From Corallococcus praedator (GTDB taxonomy: Bacteria > Myxococcota > Myxococcia > Myxococcales > Myxococcaceae): a stretch of 36,901 nt of DNA. Position 1 is the first letter of the stretch. Each line of letters starts with the position of its first letter. Position numbers and translations under genes: made by a program. The stretch lies in contig NZ_RAWI01000046.1 in the NCBI RefSeq assembly GCF_003612125.1, positions 1-36,901 of the forward strand, in the 5' to 3' direction. Positions 34,701-36,901 of the stretch are shown piece by piece. The notes under the pieces are model-generated. The model did no database searches. It was given only the letters and a program-made list of their open reading frames with translations, and was not told the DNA's origin.

Positions 34701-35246
34701 GATCTGCTCGACGTGGCGCGCATCCGGACGGGCACGCTCGACCTGTTGTTCCAGGAGGTGGACCTCACGCAGCTCATCTCCGACGTGCTGGAGCGCCTCT
34801 CCGGACAACTGGCGCAGGCAGGCTGTCAGGTGCGGCTGGAGGTTCCGCCCGTGCTCGTGGGGACGTGGGATGGGCGTCGGCTGGAGCAGGTGCTGACGAA
34901 CCTGCTGTCCAACGCGGTGAAGTACGCGCCGGGCACGCCGCTGGAAGTGCGTCTGGAGGAGCAGGGGGACCAGGTCCGCCTGGAGGTGAGTGACCAGGGG
35001 CCCGGGGTTCCCCAGGCGCAGCGTGAGAGCATCTTCGACCGCTTCGACCGGGGGCTCGCGTCGCGCAACGCGGGAGGACTGGGGCTGGGGCTCTTCATCT
35101 CCAAGCAGATCGTCGTGGCCCACGGCGGGAGGATCTCGGTGGAGGCGGGGCCGGAAGGGGGCGCATGTTTCGTGGTACTCCTGCCCCGTGACGCCGCGAG
35201 TGCCCGTCCTCCTGAACGGGCCACGGCGCGGGAGAGCCGGGCATGA
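31767..35246 (+). CDS. hybrid sensor with two histidine kinase modules and an internal receiver
   Basis: This is an 1159-aa cytoplasmic sensor kinase with no TM segment. Order: PAS-like region (about 20-160, SLDWSKSPLGPIESWPQSLR), GAF-like domain (about 170-330), first HisKA/HATPase (phospho-His358 in SNVSHEFRTPLTLLL, N-box NLVSNAFKF, DTGIGI), receiver (about 650-765, phospho-Asp698 in LILSDVMMP, Lys in DDYLTKPF), second PAS-like region (about 795-900), second HisKA/HATPase (His926 in IASHELKTPITSL, NLLSNAVKY, DQGPGV, GGLGLGLFISKQI). Both kinase modules look complete. ATG 31767 is preferred since LEWLAGGGEMSTLI resembles usual N-termini of this family; ATG 31815 has a better spaced GGGGG and is the alternative. 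The stop overlaps the response regulator start (ATGA). Confidence 0.92.
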   Translation: MSALPRKLEWLAGGGEMSTLIASLDWSKSPLGPIESWPQSLRTTVSLCLASNFPINIIWGDGHSQIYNDGYRGVCGAVHPRALGESYRVTWASAWPAIGEPFERALAGETSYLENQRMFLERNGYPEETFFTFSSSPIRDEFGKVVGIFHPVTETTSTMLAQRRTRALRDVADRAGQALVFDEACDLLLATLGEYAFDLPFALLYVTTPDGTQARLRGTRGTQAGGALAPEVLRLVDGDGESGWPLARAARSGRVEPVTDLEARFGRVPAGPYPEPLGTAFVLPVRVAGVEVPLGFLVVGTSQRLPLDESYRTFVEMLGGAASAALGNARAYEAERRRAEALAEIDQAKTAFFSNVSHEFRTPLTLLLGPLEDLLAGRQGGLPGSVQDELRVVHRNALRLLKLVNALLDFSRIEAGRARASAEPTDLSSLTRDLASAFRSAVERAGMRLVVDAEPLGEPVLVDREMWEKIVLNLVSNAFKFTHAGEIRVELKREGGFARLSVQDTGIGIPESELGRVFQRFHRVQEAKGRTHEGSGIGLALVQDLAKLHGGSVEVRSAVGEGSTFFVRVPLGNAYWKGAPASDPGAQPPANPMRVDAFVEESLRWVEEPAPGAPTPQAPLHDASENGPRADAPVAARLPHEEVVGGVRPRVLLADDNADMRDYVRRLLERRYRVTAVPNGAEALRSARESRPDLILSDVMMPVMDGIELVRQLRADEALRTLPVILLSARAGEEATASGLELGADDYLTKPFAARELLARVQAQLTMAAMRMRAAEQEAHAEDLAQQQQWLEAVLDRLPTPTLLVNPDSRQFTFANHAAQELADGDFPSRLDDTEHGRAFRLTDEAEAPFNLARALDAPVRDLEAVGHAPGGRLHLVVDSDFVPAIGQQPSRTILTLRDISRLKQVERELKVLLGARDEFLSIASHELKTPITSLRMQLQMTERSVKPDEGRMPSPEKLAKAMRVSLLQVDRLTGLVDDLLDVARIRTGTLDLLFQEVDLTQLISDVLERLSGQLAQAGCQVRLEVPPVLVGTWDGRRLEQVLTNLLSNAVKYAPGTPLEVRLEEQGDQVRLEVSDQGPGVPQAQRESIFDRFDRGLASRNAGGLGLGLFISKQIVVAHGGRISVEAGPEGGACFVVLLPRDAASARPPERATARESRA

Positions 35247-35608
35247 GCCGTTGCATCCTCGTGGTGGAGGACGACTTCTACATCCGGGAATCCATCCGTG
35301 AGCTGTTGGAAGAAGAAGGGCACACGGTGGTGTGCGCGGATCATGGGGCGCACGCGCTCACCCTGCTGGAGACGCTGCGACCGCCGCCCGACCTCATCCT
35401 CCTGGACCTGATGATGCCGGTGAAGGACGGGTTCCAGTTCCGCACCGAGCAGCGGGCTGACGCGCGCTTCGCCCACATCCCGGTGGTGGTGATGAGCGCC
35501 GATCCGCAGCTCGACAGCCGCCGAGAAGTCCTCGCCGCCCGCTCCTACCTGCGCAAGCCCGTGGACATCGACCTGCTGCTCGCCGCGGCGGCCGCCCCCG
35601 CCGCGTAG
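35243..35608 (+). CDS. single-domain response regulator
   Basis: This is a 121-aa receiver domain without output domain. Acidic pair Asp10/Asp11, phospho-Asp55 (LILLDLMMP), Ser85 switch residue (VVVMSAD) and Lys105 (YLRKPVD) are all present. The ATG overlaps the stop of the double kinase by 4 nt, so it is almost certainly its phosphorylation partner, working as a CheY-like or phosphorelay protein rather than a DNA-binding regulator. The Ala-rich tail (LLLAAAAAPAA) is a simple end of the last helix. Confidence 0.95.
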   Translation: MSRCILVVEDDFYIRESIRELLEEEGHTVVCADHGAHALTLLETLRPPPDLILLDLMMPVKDGFQFRTEQRADARFAHIPVVVMSADPQLDSRREVLAARSYLRKPVDIDLLLAAAAAPAA

Positions 35609-35695
35609 CGGGGAATGGCAGGTGTGAGGCTTCACCCGTGGCTGCGGCGTGGAAGAGGGGTGTGGTAATTTCCACGCATTCCGCAGGGGGGAATG

Positions 35696-36802
35696 ATGGC
35701 CAAGTCGAGCGGCGAGAAATCCGGCAGGACCGAACCCGCGTCCAACGCGCCCATCGTGACGGTCGTTCCTCCCATCCCCTCCGTTGCCCCGAGTGGTCTG
35801 TCGGTCGAACCGATGCCCACGGTGCTCGCCTCGCTGCGGGCCATGGGGCTCTTCTTCGTCCAGCGGGTGTCGGAAGGAATGACGCTCTGCCTGCTGCTCT
35901 TGAGCGCGGTCCTGGCGATTGCCTCCATCGCGGAAATCTCTTCGCGGCAGCAGGCCCGGGCGGAGGTGGACATGCTGGAGCGGGAGGAGACCGCGCTGCT
36001 GATGAGCCAGATCTCCTCCCCACCCATGCCTCTGGGCGCGGCTCAAGACACGGACATGAAGTCAGGCGCGGTGCTGCTCGCGGCGCAGGAGGCGCGGAAC
36101 CACTCCACACAACGGCATCTGCTGGGGGTGGCCTGGATTCATGGCTACGCCATGGAGTCGCGAAGCCAGATTGATTCCCTGTCGGTCCGCGGCGCGGGCG
36201 CATCGAGAAAGGGCGCTGCGCTCATCCTGGAGGAGATGCGGTCGAACGTGAGGAAGGTGAGAGCACGGCTGACGTTCCCTGACGGGATGGATCCGCAGTC
36301 AGGCGCTTCCGCGCAGCCTCCCCCTGGAAATGAAGCGACCGCGGCCCTGCCCGAGCCCCCCTGGGTCGAAAGCCTGGGGCGCCAGCTCCAGAACTTCTGG
36401 GCCCAGATTCCCCTGGAGCATGCGCGAACCGACTACCTGCTGGCGCTCGTCGTGGCGTGCTGCGCGCTGGTCGGCGCCATCATCGCGATGCTGCGGGAGG
36501 GAGGCGCTCGGTTCGCGACGAAGCAGGTGGTCCTGGGATTGGCGTCGGGGTTCGTCGCGTTCCTGTCGCTGCGCGGCGGTCGCAGTGTCTTCATGATGGA
36601 GTTGAGCGGGGACGTTCCCCACTTCAACCCCTACAGCATGGCCTTCGCGGGCCTGCTCGTCGGCCTCTTCACGCGCAAGGCCTACGAACTGCTGGGCATC
36701 CTGGTCCAGGAACTCGACGGGCGGCTGCGCGCGGCGATGCAGGGACCCCCGGTCGCTCGGGCCACTCCCCCGAACGAACCGAAGCAGAACCCCGAGCCGT
36801 GA
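35696..36802 (+). CDS. membrane protein of unknown function
   Basis: This is a 368-aa inner-membrane protein I do not recognise. Residues 1-55 are Pro/Ser-rich and probably cytoplasmic. A TM helix at about 62-83 (MTLCLLLLSAVLAIASIAEI) is followed by a polar, helical, probably periplasmic domain (about 85-240). Three further hydrophobic segments lie in the C-terminal third (YLLALVVACCALVGAIIAML, VVLGLASGFVAFLSL and YSMAFAGLLVGLFTRKAYEL). ATG 35696 is preferred over ATG 35693 because AGGGGGG would sit only 1 nt from the latter. It begins 87 nt after the response regulator; a short GTGG/CCAC repeat is in the gap. No gene is visible between 36803 and the window end. Confidence 0.6.
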   Translation: MAKSSGEKSGRTEPASNAPIVTVVPPIPSVAPSGLSVEPMPTVLASLRAMGLFFVQRVSEGMTLCLLLLSAVLAIASIAEISSRQQARAEVDMLEREETALLMSQISSPPMPLGAAQDTDMKSGAVLLAAQEARNHSTQRHLLGVAWIHGYAMESRSQIDSLSVRGAGASRKGAALILEEMRSNVRKVRARLTFPDGMDPQSGASAQPPPGNEATAALPEPPWVESLGRQLQNFWAQIPLEHARTDYLLALVVACCALVGAIIAMLREGGARFATKQVVLGLASGFVAFLSLRGGRSVFMMELSGDVPHFNPYSMAFAGLLVGLFTRKAYELLGILVQELDGRLRAAMQGPPVARATPPNEPKQNPEP

Positions 36803-36901
36803 CGCCGCCGGGTCCCCTCCCGGCTCCCGCGCTGTTGACGCCCCGCGCCAATCATTGGTTTGTGCACCATTGGACGGCAACAGGAACCTTCTGGCAAGGA
36901 C

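Overview
The base composition is very G+C rich with strong G/C preference at third codon positions. GTG starts, many overlapping start/stop codons, and the gene families present (split alpha-2-macroglobulin, effector-associated-domain protease, multi-domain histidine kinase, cysteine-rich lipoprotein, many secreted proteins with no obvious relatives) point to a myxobacterium of the Myxococcus/Corallococcus type. This is inferred from style and family content; no rRNA or marker gene is present to prove it. I see no tRNA, rRNA, CRISPR array, insertion sequence or phage gene. Coding density is high and no gene-free stretch exceeds about 300 bases.

Layout, left to right. (1) 14-9058, plus strand: a two-gene split alpha-2-macroglobulin-like protein without a recognisable thioester motif. 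A hairpin/palindrome region follows, then a cytoplasmic trypsin-like protease carrying an N-terminal effector-associated domain (EAD1-like), and 57 nt later a large membrane protein with an extracytoplasmic beta-rich part and a long cytoplasmic helical part. (2) 9071-11451, minus strand: an overlapping run of alpha/beta hydrolase, ZIP-type metal transporter and short-chain dehydrogenase (SDR), with a divergent secreted NTF2-like protein at 11539. (3) 12098-14666, minus strand: an SDR lacking the usual YxxxK motif, then two tandemly duplicated small outer-membrane/secreted proteins whose upstream regions are duplicated too. (4) 14827-16507, plus strand: two secreted proteins of unknown function, ending at a strong terminator shared with a convergent membrane-anchored alpha/beta hydrolase (16604-18301, minus).

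(5) 18521-23729, plus strand: six tightly packed genes. These are three small unknown proteins, a single-domain phospholipase D (PLD)-fold protein, a helix-hairpin-helix/PLD fusion, and a large zinc-ribbon/helical-repeat/coiled-coil protein. Five of the six overlap or nearly touch. This looks like one functional system that I do not recognise. (6) 23751-25551, minus strand: an SDR and a 2-enoyl thioester reductase-like enzyme in one operon. (7) 25841-26905, plus: a multi-spanning membrane protein resembling the LPG synthase membrane region. (8) 26921-29199, minus: a secreted protein and a cysteine-rich lipoprotein in an overlapping pair. (9) 29379-31592, minus: a molybdopterin oxidoreductase. 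(10) 31767-35608, plus: a double histidine kinase with internal receiver, translationally coupled to a single-domain response regulator, followed by an unknown four-helix membrane protein to 36802.

The two most interesting pieces are the EAD1-protease/membrane-protein pair (5570-9058), which matches the parts list of effector-associated-domain conflict systems, and the PLD cluster (18521-23729), a candidate undescribed nucleic-acid or lipid-targeting system.
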